Source: Halichoerus grypus (lineage: Eukaryota > Chordata > Mammalia > Carnivora > Phocidae). Taken from it: 64,000 bases of DNA. The notes below the pieces were generated by a model. That model searched no databases. It was given only the letters and a program-made list of their open reading frames with translations, and was not told the DNA's origin. The stretch covers positions 4,722,001 through 4,786,000 of the forward strand of contig NC_135726.1 in the NCBI RefSeq assembly GCF_964656455.1. Reading direction: 5' to 3'. The position numbers and the translations under genes were made by a program. The first letter of the stretch is position 1; every line of letters begins with the position of its first letter. Positions 1 through 12,180 of this stretch are shown in pieces.

Positions 1-284
1 GCCCTGTGGGAAATGAGGTCAAAGCTGGAGGAGGCCTGCCCCCCCCTGCCCCACAGAGAGACCGGGGAGGCCAGGAGCCACAAGCAGAGTGTGGGGTCGG
101 CCCCCAGAGGAGACAGAGGGCAAGTCTGGTGGGGGGGCCCAGCCCCATCCTGCAGCCACACTGTCTGCTTCCTGATTCACTCCTCCTCTCCTCAAAAACT
201 AGGGGGACAGTTATGGCAGGAGAGTGAACATGCCTGCCCTACAGTCAGGGTGGATGGGGGCCCGGCCCAGGAGTCAGGCCAACA

Positions 285-360
285 GGGACTCTGCCCCATC
301 ACCTTCAGCTGTGGGACTTAGGGCAAGTGCCTTAACCCCTCTGAGCTTCCCCTGCCTTGT
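285..360 (+). repeat. MIR fragment
   Basis: GTGGGACTTAGGGCAAGTGC followed by CTTAACCCCTCTGAGCTT matches the core of MIR (tgtgacctTGGGCAAGT..acctctctgagcct). It is short and old. Confidence 0.5.
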
Positions 361-1717
361 GTGTGTGCGGCAGACGGCCGAGAGCCTTCTCAGCCCCGCC
401 GCTCATGGCAATCGCCTGGTGAGAATTTAAAGCTACCCTAACACCGAGGCCCCCGTCCCAGAGATTCTGACCTGCTGGGCTGGGGTGCGGCTGGCCCCGG
501 GGAGTTTTACCAGCAATTTGCTTGTGCAGCGGGGCTGGAAGCCTGTCTTTGCGGCTGTTGGGAGATGAGCTGAATCAACACAGACGGAAACCACCTGGCC
601 CGCGGAGGGCCCAGCACGCGAGCGCCCCTCCCAGCCCACGGCCTGACCTCTGGAAGCCACATTCCTTGTGCAGTTCTGCGAGAGTCATGAGGTCTACAAG
701 GGAAACACATCTTCAGAGGAGCCGGACCACCAGGACGGCAGGGACTGGCTGGTGACCCCGGTGGGGGTCTCGCCGGAGCCCCAAAGCACCACCGACTCAA
801 CCACTGGACGAACCTCGATGTCACCTTGCTCATTTACCGTGACTCGGTTTCCCCAACTCGGTTCTATGCCACTGACTTTTGACCTCAGTGGAGGACTTGA
901 CATTCGCCCCCTTGGCACATCGTGTCACGCAGCTGCACCGCCATCCCGTGAGCCAGTCCAGTCCCGGGGCAACCCCCACGCGGGAAACAGCTCCGCTAAA
1001 CTGGGAGACCCCCTCTCCCCCCGACGGCGCCGATATTACCAGCAGAGGCTGCGAGTGACCTCCGTGGCCGCTGCTGACCGCGGGTCAGCGAGTGGTGGCG
1101 AAGGCCCAGACAGAAATACGCTGCAGCCTTTGGAAAGAGCAGGTCGGGAGCCAGAGGCGACGTGGAAGGAAGCTCGGGATGATAGAAGCAGGAGGGGCAG
1201 CCTGGAAGCTGGGGTGATGCCCACCCGCTGCAGGGGCCCGGGGGCTGGAACCGACCGGGACTGGGCAAAGAGAGGAAGCGAGGCCGATGCCCGAGGCCAG
1301 GGAGTCTCAGATGGCTTTCATTTCCATTGCCTTCGTGTCATAAACAGCAGTAATCAGCCTGAGTAGAAACTATCTGAGACAAGGCCTTTCTGTGTTTTGT
1401 TCTGTTCGCTGATGTACTGCAGGTATTTAGGGCAGGGCCTGGGACGCAGTGCTAGCTCAGATAATACTGGCTAAACAAATTAATGAATCTCGTGGCTTTC
1501 AGACTTTCCTGATAGACTCCTAAAACATTTCTGAGCATGAATAAAGCCCTCTTTATATGCTATGCTTCCTATCATATGGGAGGATTGGCATACCTTGATA
1601 TATTTAAATCTGAGACCAACTGTGAATCGGCCAAGGTTGAAGACAGAGCCCTGTGGCACACCAGCAGAGACCCTTCCTCCAGTAGACATGGTTCTGATGG
1701 GCAGGGGGCGGTGAGTG

Positions 1718-1840
1718 AGTAGTGTGGAGTCAGAGACCCTGGGTCGTACATCAGCTCTGGAGCTTAGAAGCTGTGTCTTTGGGTGGGTTACTTCCCTTCT
1801 CTGAGCCTCAGTCTCCTTATCCATGTAATACCCGGCCCCC
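1718..1840 (+). repeat. MIR fragment
   Basis: GTCAGAGACCCTGGGT, then AGCTGTGTCTTTGGGTGGGT and TCTGAGCCTCAGTCTCCTTA follow the MIR consensus in order. Confidence 0.6.
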
Positions 1841-2019
1841 AGGTAGCTCTTGGCCTGGCTTGCTGGGGGTTCTCGGGGGGTGGTGGCCACCCCTCACCTC
1901 TGTGTACCCCCATTCGGACATTCTCATTCTGGGCGGCCATTCACGTGGCTCCGGGCCTGTGCGTTTTCCAGCCACCCAGCCCACGCCCCATCCCCCCCTG
2001 AAACTTCCTCGAGGGCAGG

Positions 2020-2170
2020 GGTTCTGAGAATGTGGTCCCCAGACCAGCACTAGCAGCACCTGGGAACTTAGTAGAAACGCAGGGGCTCAGGCCCCACCCG
2101 GGCCCCACGAGATCGGGGAGCCCGCAGCCTGCATTCTCAAGAGGCTTCCTGGTGATTCCCTCGGGTTTTT
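2020..2170 (+). mobile_element. MER20-type hAT DNA transposon remnant
   Basis: GGGGTTCTGAGAATGTGGTC, then CAGCACCTGGGAACTTAGTA and CCTGGTGATTCCCT follow the MER20 consensus from its left end. The right terminal inverted repeat is eroded. It is non-autonomous, with no transposase. Confidence 0.65.
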
Positions 2171-3805
2171 GAATGGCTGAAGGAAAGGACGAGAAATTCC
2201 ATCTGTCTGTGCCTACAGATGGAGCCAGGCCCAGAAGGACAGCCATGGGACTCCACTGCTCTTGGGGAACCCACGCTCGGCCCTTGGGGTGCCACCCCTC
2301 TCTCCCCATGGGCTCGGAATCCCTAAGTAACCTGCGGCCTGGGGCTGGAGCTTTAGCGCGCGCCTCATCCTTCAGAAAACTGGGGCCCCCCGCGCTCGTC
2401 CCTGCCTCTGAGGGTCCTGCCGGGGGACTGGGAGCCCCCGCCCCCTCGGCACCCCGAGAGGTGGGCTTGCAGCATCAGGAAGCCCTGCAGACTCTAGGTG
2501 GCCAGCCCCTCCGCCAGGCTTCCAGGCCCTTCTGGCGGGGGTGTGGCCCATCCGAGCCCCAGTGTATTGTCCGGGACCCAGGGGCCAGAAGCTGCTGCGG
2601 CTGCCGCGCTGTTTTCTCCCTGGCAGCTCTGGCTCTTGCCCCTTGGTCCCTGGGGAGCGGGGGCATCACTGTCTTTGTTTCCTTTGGCTCACACGCTGCT
2701 AAAAAATGTCATGTTTGCCACTGTTATCAGGCTTTACCAACCCTCGGGGCCTTGCCTTCTCGGGCAGGTGGGGTCAGGGCCTCAGTGATTTAACTTAGGG
2801 TCAGGTGACTAGACCTTTCCCAGGGACTGGACAGGAGGAGAGAACAGCCCCAAGAGCATTCTGCACGATTCTCCCCCAAACGGCGCCCGTGCCCAGCACA
2901 GAAGTCCTAAGAAGAGGGCTTCGGGCTCCAGGGCCAACACAGAGGCAGGATTCCAGAGCCCTGTCCTTTCCCACCGAGGCCCCACAGGCCTGCAGAGTCT
3001 CTTAGAAGCTTACAAATGGCACAGGAGAGCCTGCATTCCCCTGCTGGACCACCTCCAGGGGCTCCCCCGCTGCCCCCAGGCCCACCTAGGCCCCAGCACA
3101 GGCAGGCCCCTGCAGGAGCTGACCTAGAAAGGCCTCCCCGCAGGTCTCTGCCTTCCTCCCAGGGCCCGAGGGGGTGTGCTCCCTGCTCTGCCCACCATGC
3201 CCTGCCTTGCTTTCCTCTGGTTCTGGGCAAACCTCTCGAGCTCTGTCTCCATTCCGCTCAGACCAAGGTCGGGGTACTGGCACTTGCATTTCCAGGGCCC
3301 TACTGTGTGTGGCTACCAATGTGCATGCAGCACCCCGTGGCCGTGAGCAAGGACACAGAGGGCCAAGAACATTTTCCTGGTGGCGGGGCATTTGCTAGGC
3401 TGAGAAGCCTGGGAAGGAGAGAGGTAGGGAGGGGGCGGTCAAGCGCTGTCGTGCTACCCGGGGGACCCGTGGACCTCTCCAGCTGGGCACAGAAGGTTGG
3501 GGTGTGGGGACCAAGGGGTCTTGGCTGGGATGTAAGTGTGCGTGCTCAGAGGAGCTCCCAGAGAGAAAAAGGAGGCCAGGATGGAGCCGGCCGCGTCCCC
3601 ATGGCTTGTTCAGGTGCATGCGCCCCCCCAGCCCTGGGGGGATGCTGTCGGGCTCTGAGGTGGAGCCCAGCATGCTCAGAGGATGCATCTTCACGGGGCC
3701 GGTGACGTCACCCCTTTGGTTGTGACTCTGGAGCCTCCCGGACCTCAGGTAGACCCCATGAGGATCTTGCAAAGCAGCTTAGGGGTCTGCCTGGCTCCAG
3801 GCCAA

Positions 3806-3870
3806 GGTGACGGTGACGGGGACGGAGGGGGATGGGGGGGGAAACGGAGGGGGACGGAGGGGGATGGGAC
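3806..3870 (+). repeat. G-rich minisatellite
   Basis: Imperfect repeats of GACGGAGGGGGATGG and GGTGACGGTGAC units. The plus strand is nearly pure purine over about 50 bases. Confidence 0.6.
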
Positions 3871-4162
3871 TACCGGCGGAGAGCGGAAGGCCGGGACCAA
3901 CATGAGCATGATAAGAGCTACCACCGAGCGAGTCCATCCTAGCCGGACCCCGGGCTGGTGTTTGAGGCAGTAACTCCCATTAGCCACATTTACAGACGAG
4001 CAGACCGAGGGGTGGCGAGGGGCCGAGCCTGGCGGCCTGTGTCCCCGGCGCCCAGTTCCTTCCCGAGCACAACACACAGCTTCTCGGTGAGTGCTTGTGG
4101 TTTCTGAGGAACGGATACCACCCTGAGTTGAGACCAAACGGAACCACCGCTGGCTTCCGGCA

Positions 4163-4240
4163 GGGGGGGTCCTCATCACCACCATGTTCATCACCTTCAC
4201 CATCACCATCACCTTCAACACCACCACCAGCAGCAGCCTG
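4163..4240 (+). repeat. CAC/CAT trinucleotide-rich stretch
   Basis: CATCACCACCATGTTCATCA and CACCACCACCAGCAGCAGCC: degenerate CAY/CAG triplets. It is translatable in one frame but sits in no supported gene. Confidence 0.55.
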
Positions 4241-5763
4241 GACAGGGGGACGGCAGGATTGCTCCTTATCTGCCCATTGGAGGCGGGGGGTGGTCCAACA
4301 GTGGGATGTGGGCACTGGGACCAGCGTGGGGAAGGATGGGGCTGGGACGGAGGCGCCTCTCTGAGGAGACGGTCGGAGCCCTGCCTTGCTCACGGGGCTG
4401 CATCCAGCAGGACTCGACAGGCCCCGGGCCCCTTGGACTGACTTCTCCCCAGCATGCCGGGCAGCCCGCCACCTGACCACCTGGCTGCCTGCCCCCTGCG
4501 GCGCTGGGGTGCTGCCAATGGGCACAGTCGTGTCTGGGCAGGGTCCTGGAGGCGCTGCGTGTTTGGGGCCTGGGTGGAGGTGGAGGAGTGACCTGGCTGT
4601 TTGGGCTCAGGGAGATTTGCCCAGATGTCTATTGCACGAGCCGGCGGGCGGGGGGGGGTACCCAGCTGGCCTCACCTCCGGACAATTCCTGCACTCGAGG
4701 CGATGATGCTTGAATGGTGGAATTCAGGGCATGGAGGCTAAAAATGCCATCAGGCCGGGCCTGGCCCCACTCCCCTCACAAGTCCATGCAAGGATGGGCC
4801 TGTCCACCTCTGGCTGTCAAGGACTGCGGACCTGAGTCCAGGCCGCTGTGGCCTTCCTCCTCCTCTGGAGCCCCCGGCCTCCACCGTCCATTTGATCAGG
4901 GTGCCCGCTGCTGTGTCACCAGCCAGGACTGTGCCTGTGCCCCCCCCCCCCCGAGATCTGTGGCCCACTGAGGGCCTAGAATGGTCAGGCACAGAATCCT
5001 GGGTGCGAGGACGCCTGTGCTCAGAGGGTGCTGTCCCACGAGCCCAGCACCCCCTTTCCCAGTTGACGAACCTTGGGGAAGTGGTTCCTCCAGGGTCACC
5101 CGGCAGGAACAGCCTTGGAAATCTGCCGAGTGCTCTTTTCCCCTCCACAGGTCTGTGACCTCCGGGGAGGGAGCCCAAAGCTCCCCCGCCCTTCAGTGAC
5201 TCAATCAGCAGGAATTTATCGCGAGCGCTGTGCTAAGAAGCGGACATATGATGAGCGAGAAAGACCGAGATCTTCTTACCCAGCGGGGAGATAAGTTCAG
5301 AGGTGTGCTATCGCAAACTGACCTCTCTGGCGGGGTCAGGAAAAGCTGCGCTGGGACGGAACAACTGGGCTGGGAACTGGGGGGTGGGTAAGTACTGACT
5401 AGGGAGAGAAGCCGTGCAGGTGAGGACAGCAGCAGGTGCAAAGGCCCTGAGGTTGGAAGGAGACTTTTGAGAAAAAGAACGTGCCTGCGTGAGGGCGGCG
5501 GAGGCTCACAGGACCCAGATCGTGTAGGCTCGGTGGCCAAGGAAGGAATTTGGTCCCCGTCGCCGCTCCCCCCCCCCCAAGAGCAAAGGGAAGACCCCAG
5601 AGGAGGGTGACAGGATCAGGCTTGCAGTGTGAAAAGGTGATGGGGAGGGTGAGGGCAAGCATGGGTCAGGGGCTGTGGCCGCTGTCTCAGGAAAGCGTCA
5701 AGGTTATAGCCACCTCCTGTTCCTCAGGAAGCAGCTCCTTTTGGGACCCACCAGATTCCAGAG

Positions 5764-5830
5764 TGCTGTGTGTGTGTGTGTGTGTGTGTACACACGTGTG
5801 AGTGTGTGTATGTATGGTGTGTGTGTGCTG
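5764..5830 (+). repeat. TG dinucleotide repeat
   Basis: An uninterrupted (TG)n core at about 5767-5789, then an imperfect GTGTGTGTA tail to 5830. It could form Z-DNA. Confidence 0.85.
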
Positions 5831-6034
5831 TGTGGATGTGAGGGGCAGACAGAGAGGTCAAAGTGCCGGGGGGGGGCTTGCCGTGGGGGGAAAGGTCAGA
5901 GGGCACGTGGGTGTGGTCTCTCCTCCTTTCCCAAGGTCCAGAGCAATGCGGTACAAAGTCCCATTAGGCCCTCACCCTTCACCTCCCTCCCTCCGTCCCT
6001 TACCCTGGGCGCCCTGCAGCTCTGCCCACCGGCA

Positions 6035-6570
6035 GTATCGGTATTTCATATACATATGTACGTATAACCTACACACAGTGCAGCGCACACTGAGGTCTGC
6101 AGATGTGCTTTCTACGTAACCACCAGCCGGGTCAAGACATGAACCATGCCCAGCCCCCCGGGACCCTCTGTCAAACCCTCTTCTGACTTTTGTCCCATGC
6201 ATTAGTGTTGCCTGCTCTTGATCTTGACATCAGTGGAATCTCACAGAATGTCCTCTTGTGTGTATCTTTTGCTCCCCTGAGTGGCTCTGGGATTCACTCG
6301 CATTGATGTGTGGGCCTGCGGTTCCCTCCTTTTTATTCCTGAGCACAGTTCCACTGTGCAAACACCACAGCTGGCTTATCCATTTCCCGGGCATTTGGCT
6401 GTTTCCAGCTTTGTACTGTGACGGTTCCCAGGCAAGCCTTCGTGGGGACATCTGCTTTCGTTTATTTGGGGTAAAGTAGAACTGCCAGGTCACAGGGAGG
6501 GCGAGTATGCAAGTTTATTAGAAACCACACATGGCTTTCCAGAGGCTGTGCCCACCTGGTCTGGGCTTCT
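6035..6570 (-). mobile_element. Old L1 3'-region fragment, antisense
   Basis: The plus strand follows the reverse complement of old mammalian L1: AACCACCAGCCGGGTCAAGA, then TTAGTGTTGCCTGCTCTTGA, then TATCCATTTCCCGGGCATTT and AGTAGAACTGCCAGGTCACA. It is strongly diverged with no open reading frame. Confidence 0.65.
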
Positions 6571-7004
6571 GCTGGCCCCCACCAACGCCAACACCCGGCG
6601 GCCTGCAGCGCTTTGCAGGCGGCCTCTGCCTTAGGCTCACAGTTCCCCAAACACAGGTCACTTGTGTCCTCCCGGACGAACTGTCCTTTCTGCCAGGAGC
6701 ACATGTCCGTCCACTGCCCTCCTGGGGACAGCCTCCGGGGCCTCTCAAATCTCACTAGAGCGTCTTGGCGACCCGCTGATGTCCCCCAGGCCCTGGCCAG
6801 CATCTCTGACCCCACGTTCTCCCGCCTCCTGTAAGCCACCTTTGCTCAGGCTCTCCTGAGCACCCTGAGTTTGCCTTGGGGTGGGGATGGCGGCTTCTTC
6901 TCCCAGCTAGGATCTTGCAGGCAGGAGGCTGCTGTAAACACGAAATAGCTGAATCAGCGAGGCCAAGGCTGGGTGGACACACAGGCAGGTGTGACCCCCT
7001 TCTG

Positions 7005-7215
7005 ATAAAGCACACACACAGCTTATGCGTGCAGCTCGACGGAGTTTCGTAGGCACGGACGCCCGTGGACCGCCGCCGAGGCCAACGCATGCAACATGCC
7101 CAGCTCTGCCTCCGATTTTTCTCCCCATAAGTTAGTGTTGCCTGTTCTTGAACTTGCTGTAAAAGGAATCACACAGAATGTTCTCTCTGGTCTCTGCCTT
7201 CCTTGGCTTGTTCCA
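7005..7215 (-). mobile_element. Second old L1 fragment, antisense, same segment as 6035-6570
   Basis: TTAGTGTTGCCTGTTCTTGA at about 7133 repeats the line seen at 6204, with matching surroundings (AACATGCCCAGC before, GAATCACACAGAATGTTCTC after). It is either an internal duplication or an independent insertion of the same L1 region. Confidence 0.55.
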
Positions 7216-7524
7216 GACTCCTCCTCCTGGTCTCCTGGGCCTTGCTGGGTCCCTCTCGGCAGCCACCTGGCCTTTTGATCAAGGCAAACCCTGGCCCACG
7301 CGTGTCCCCCTGGTCCACCTGGCCGCACGTCTGGGCTTGGTGCGACAATACAGCGAGAGAGACACTATATATTTGTGGGGCAGGAGCCTTAGAGGTCGGC
7401 CCCCTCCGGGCAGTAAGTGCGTTCTCACGCTTCAGCCCCTGGGAGCTCAGGAAGGTCTCAGACCGCATCCCAGACTCACTGTCTAGGAAAACTGTTTCTT
7501 TCCTTTACTTCAACCCCCGGTGCT

Positions 7525-8272
7525 TCTGACACCCGATGTGTGGGTGTTTCCTGCACTGACCGAGTCTCATCCGCCAGCTGGGTGTCCCACAGTTCAATCC
7601 GTTCCAACAGCAGCTGGAGCTGGCCCAGACCACTCGGGTTAAGGGCTCAGCCCCACAGATGCCCTGACCCACACTCTGACTTGGCTACAATCAGAGGTTC
7701 CCATGACCCCCTCCTCAGGCTCCCTAGTTTTCTAGAGCAGCTCCCAGAACCCCGGAGAACAGTGTACATACGACTACTGGTTCATTACAAAGGCTGTGGT
7801 CCTGGACACAGGGGAGCGGCCAGACGGAGAGACACACAGGGTGAGGCCCGACAGGGTCCCAAGCACAGAAGCTTCAGTCCCTGTGGAGCTGGGTGTGTCT
7901 ACCCCCTGGCACGTGGATGTGCTCACAACCTGGAAGCCTTCCAAACCGCACACCTTAGGGACTTTGAGGGACGCTTCAGCACACAGGCAGGATGGACCGT
8001 GAGCTCGGTCTCCCGCCCCCACCACCCCAGGAGGATGGGGGGGTGGGGCTGCTGTGCGGGAGCCACCCAGGGTCACCTCACTGGGACAAAAGGCATTCCC
8101 ATCACCCAGGAAAGATCTCACCAGGGCGTCTGTGTCGGAACTGGGGTCAAAGATCAACTATGGCAATAAAAGATGCTCCAAGCACATTTATCAGTCAGAA
8201 AACTACAAAGGTTGGAGGAGCTCTGGCCAGGAGCCAGGGGGAAAGACCAAATTATGCATTTCTTCTATCGCA
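7525..8272 (-). mobile_element. Ancient mammalian LTR, antisense
   Basis: Read on the minus strand it follows a long, old LTR family consensus that I remember: it starts GCATAATTTGGTCTTTCCC, passes the region with GAAGCTTCTGTGCTTGGGAC and the GTGTGTCTCTCCGTCTGG line, and ends with an AACACCCACACATCGGGTG-like end. About 750 bases, a typical LTR length. I cannot name the family for certain. No internal retroviral genes are attached. Confidence 0.5.
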
Positions 8273-9754
8273 ATGCCCACTCGCTGGGGCAGAACGTTGC
8301 GGGGTGGGGGGTGGGCCTGGCAGCCTGTACTCCCGCAGACCCCCCCAGGGGTTCCGGTGCAGCTTGGGTGTGAGGAGCCCTGACTCCCGGCACGTGAGTG
8401 TGCTGGCGATGAATCAGGCAGGATGGGAACACTGCTTTCTTTGAGTACGATGATGCCATGGTCATTCTAAAGAACGTGGAAGGGTTCTGCTACCCGGGTC
8501 TGACATCCTCTGATCCGTAATCAGAGCACCGGCCCAAGCGTGCCCCGCAGACCGGCCAGTTCCCAGCTGGCTGCCTGGCTCAGCACTGATGGGGGTCGAG
8601 ACTCTGCCCAAATGTCCTTCCCACACGGAGGAAGCCGGGGATCCCAAGGTGTCTTTTGTCACCCCGTCGGTAGAGGCCCGGCATGCCAACTCTTTTCCAT
8701 TGGTTTCTCCCACATCTGTTCTCTACCTTCTCTGTCCTGCTCTGAGCCCTGGGAGTCTGGTGCCCTGACCGGCCGGCTTCTGTTGGGTTCCATCGAGGAA
8801 AGACCGGGGCAGGAGGGCAGAGGGCAGAGGAGCGGGCGTGGTGGAGTGCTGGGCAACTTGAACAGCCAGCCTCGGGGGCACGGTGGAAAGCCCTAATTAG
8901 CAGTGCTGCCCACCGTCAAACTCAAGCTACCGTGGCGAGTTACGACCGCTCCGCACGTGGAGTCGGGGAGAGGCATGCGGGAGGATCACCTCGGATGTAG
9001 ATGACATTGTGACCACAGTGTGTGGCAAAAGGCAGCAAAATCATCAGGAAGTGAGGAGTTCTGAGGATGGATTATCTTTGTTTTGAATATGATTCACATA
9101 ATTTTTAAACATGGGGGTGTTTCACAACTGGCACACAAAATTCCTGAAAAGGTCACAATCAGCTCTTGCAAGTAGGAGAGCACAAGCGGGTGTGGGCGCA
9201 GTGCTGGCCGGGTGACACCTCGTCGGCTGTGGCCGCCGGGAGAAGCCTCTGTGGCCGGCATCAGCCCCCTGATTCCTCTCCCCGGTCTCCCTCGGTCTGC
9301 CTCGGCTCCAGTGACACTCCCCTTGTCCCTTCAGCGCGGGGGCAAAACTGGCTTCCTGCTTTGCCATCCCCAGGGTGCCCCAATGCTTCTTGTTCCCTTC
9401 CTGGCTCCCCCAAAGGGCGTCCTGCGAGTGGCAGACAACGGAGCAGATGCCCACCCCTGCTCGCACACCAGCCGACCCGCCCCTTCTTTCTTTTACTTCT
9501 CAACCTTCTGCACAAGATGTCATTGGAAGAAATGATTCCGAGACCAGAAACCAGAAACCCCTGGGGGCATGGTGAGCTTTTCTAGGGCAGAAAGACCCTC
9601 TTTAGAAAAGGGACAGCATCCCCGGGGCATCGCGGGCGGGTGTGGAAGCTGGAATTGCCCCGTCTGTCAGGATAACAGTGCACATGGCTGTGGACCGGCC
9701 ATCCCTTGTGAGGTATTTGTCTTAGAGACAGACTTGCACCCATCCGAAATGATG

Positions 9755-9930
9755 TCTGTCTAGAGTTATTCATTACAGCATTGTTGAGAAGAGCCGAAAG
9801 CGGGACGCAACCCAAGTGCCAGTCGTTAAGAGACTCGTGAAATAGGTTCTGGCACATTCTTATAATGGAGTATTTTGCAGCCATTCTTTATGGAGCGACA
9901 TGAAAGGTGCCCTGTGATTGCGAATGAAAA
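9755..9930 (+). mobile_element. Old L1 3' fragment
   Basis: GTTATTCATTACAGCATTGT, then CAACCCAAGTGCCAGTCGTT, then ATAATGGAGTATTTTGCAGCC match the conserved L1 line 'cattcataacagcattgt..caacccaaatgtccatc..caatggaatattattcagcc'. Confidence 0.65.
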
Positions 9931-10689
9931 CAGGGTATCAGGAGGTGGTGGAGTCTGCCCCCATTTGTGCAAGGCAGGGGAAAGGAAGAAAGCAGAGCAT
10001 GGGGCAGGGGTGGGGGGAGAGGACGAAGGGGGGGCGGGGGGAGGAGGCACGAGGAGGACGGGGCGGCTCTCTCCCAGGTGGGGAGGTGGGGACCTGGGTG
10101 GCTGGGGACCGACTGCTCCCTCTACACCCACTTGCACTTTGAGGGCCGTACCATTTCCATGGAGTACGCCTGGTCGGCACGTAGGTAAGATTCACACATA
10201 AATAAGCAAATGCTTGTGGGGTTTCACAGAGGCCTCCCCAACACCTGGGCCCCCAGAACTCGAGCTAGGGCCCCCCTGCCAGCTGACCAGGGCGGAGGCA
10301 CCCCTCCAGGGCCCTCTAGGCCTCCGCTGGGCTCCATGGGGGCAGGACACCTGAGGCTCCAAGAAGGACCCTGCAGTGGTGACTTCTCCCTGGTCCCAGG
10401 GTTTCCAGCCCCCACCCCCATCCCATCCTCACTCCACTCAGCTCAGCGCCCACCTGAGCAAGAGAGCGAGCTGGGAGCTGGCATGTGGAGTGGCGAGCCC
10501 AGCCACACCGAGGGCTCACACGCCCTGTGGTCCAGGGCCTGGCTCAGGGCGTGCTGGGATATTTGTGGATTGATTGACTGCCGGACAAGGGCCCAAACGC
10601 TCTGCTGGAACAGCCCTTCTGGTTAGTTCTACAGGAAGCTTGATTTCAGGTGTTTTTGCCTTCCCCTGTGACTCCTCTGATGACCTCGT

Positions 10690-10706
10690 CTGGGGGGGGG
10701 GGGGGT
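10690..10706 (+). repeat. Poly-G tract
   Basis: A near-uninterrupted run of G (about 15 bases). Such runs are prone to length error in sequencing and assembly. Confidence 0.8.
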
Positions 10707-10924
10707 GGCTTTAGAGCAGCATTTCTCAAACTCACTGACCACACACCCTTTCTTCACGGGACATTTTGCAGAACTAGTATTCCCTGGAACACACTTTGGG
10801 AACCCTGGGTTAGACAGTTGTTTAAAGACCTACTGGCACCCTTGAGACCTGGAGACCAGGGACTCAGTGAGTCAAGTACAAGGGTCGGGGCTCGGAGGAC
10901 TGGAAGGCCTGGGACACCAGCCTG

Positions 10925-11042
10925 GTCCCCCACTCCAGAGATGTTGATTGAACTGGTGTGGGGTGCGGCCCAGGTGCTGGGAGTTTGAAGAACCCCCCCC
11001 CAGGTGCTCCCCATGGGCAGCCAGAGTTGAGAACCACTGTTC
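10925..11042 (+). mobile_element. hAT-type MITE remnant (MER20/MER58-like)
   Basis: TTGATTGAACTGGTGTGGGG, then GGTGCTGGGAGTTTGA and GCCAGAGTTGAGAACCACTG. The last is the conserved right end of this class of short DNA transposons. A possible partner fragment starts near 10715 (GCATTTCTCAAACTCACTGA). Confidence 0.55.
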
Positions 11043-11999
11043 TAGAGCTGGCATCTGCGGGAGGGGCAAGAGGATGGCCCTTCTGTGTTGCAATCTGGGG
11101 TCACATTACTAGGCGCATCGTCCACAGAAGGTGGAGGTGAAGGTCCTGTTTGACTGGGCACTGATCAATGATATTTGGTTCTGAGCCCCACGTCTTAACA
11201 GAAAATCGGAAAATGTCCAGAAAAGAGGAACCCACACGGCAAGAAGGTTCCAGATTGGGTCTTCAGGGGCTCACACTAGGCCTGTTCTCTCTGGAGAGTT
11301 CCTGCCACAGACCGAGAGGCAGAAGGCACTCCTTGGAGCAGTGGCTCCACGGGTCCCACCTGCCCTCAGCCCTTTCCATTTAGGGCTTGTGCTTGAAGCC
11401 ACTCTGGTTTCTCCACTGCCCTGTGCGGCGCTCGCGCCAGGGGAGGCTCCCTGAGGACAGGCGGCAGGTGTTGGCAGGGGGAGGCTGAGGGAGGGCCAAT
11501 TCTTTCAACCAGACCAGTGACTCCCGGGGTCATGTGGGGGACCGGCTAGCTCGAGGCACATTTCAAGGAGTTCATGTGTATTTAAGAGGCGGGAGAGGGG
11601 TGACGGGTCAGGACGACCCTGTGGGTTCCCCTGTGGAAGCTGGTGGCAGGGCTCTGTCCCCGAGGTGAGGGTGCAGGGAGGACCTTGCTCTCTGTGCTCA
11701 CCATTGTATTCCGAGCCTGGGAGGCTTTACTGAATGGCTGAGGTGTCAGCGGAGGAGCAAGACGAGGTCTGGATTTTGGGGGAAGGTGGGTGGTCAGGGA
11801 ATGTCTCTGAAGTGACATTTCCACTGAGACCTGAAGAGTGCACGGAGAGTCAGCCTCAGGAAGAGCACTCTAGGCAGAGAACAGCACAGGCAAAGGCCTT
11901 GGGGCTGGGAGGCTTGGTGTGAGGACAGCAGTGGGACTGGGGCTGGGGAACGGGGGATGTTTGTGGGCTGAGGCCGGCCGCACGGGGCTTTGAGAGGCA

Positions 12000-12180
12000 G
12001 CGTGGTGAGCAACATGCCTCAGGGGCCACTTCCCAACGGAGTGACCTGGGGCAAGTGACTTACCAGCTCTGGGCCTCAGTTTCCTCATGGGTAAAACGGG
12101 GATTAAAAATAGCAACCATCACCCAGGATTGGGAAGGGCGCACCGTACGGAGAACAGAGCCTGGCATGTGGTAAGCTCTG
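12000..12180 (+). repeat. MIR element
   Basis: GAGTGACCTGGGGCAAGTGA, then TCTGGGCCTCAGTTTCCTCA, GGTAAAACGGGGATTAAAAA and GAGCCTGGCATGTGGTAAGC. Clear core and 3' part of MIR. Confidence 0.75.

Larger units (their letters stand above)
1..5760. other. GC-rich intergenic DNA, no gene recognised
   Basis: Many short open frames occur on both strands, as expected of high-GC DNA, but none has a known domain or a convincing exon structure. Recognisable content is limited to MIR fragments (about 285-360 and 1718-1840), a MER20-like element (2020-2170), a G-rich minisatellite (3806-3870), a CAC/CAT-rich stretch (4163-4240) and C-runs at about 4939-4953 and 5567-5578. OSGIN1 would be expected further left by human synteny, but I find no part of it. 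Confidence 0.6.

Noticed and set aside
668..1366. 232-codon open frame, plus strand
   Set aside because: No recognised domain, no splice or promoter context, and composition typical of random GC-rich DNA.
2173..2793. 206-codon open frame, plus strand
   Set aside because: It begins next to a MER20-like remnant and reads as low-complexity Gly/Ala/Pro. Nothing suggests a gene.
7417..8169. 250-codon open frame, plus strand, longest in the left part
   Set aside because: It lies across an antisense ancient LTR and reads the LTR backwards; no protein family is matched.
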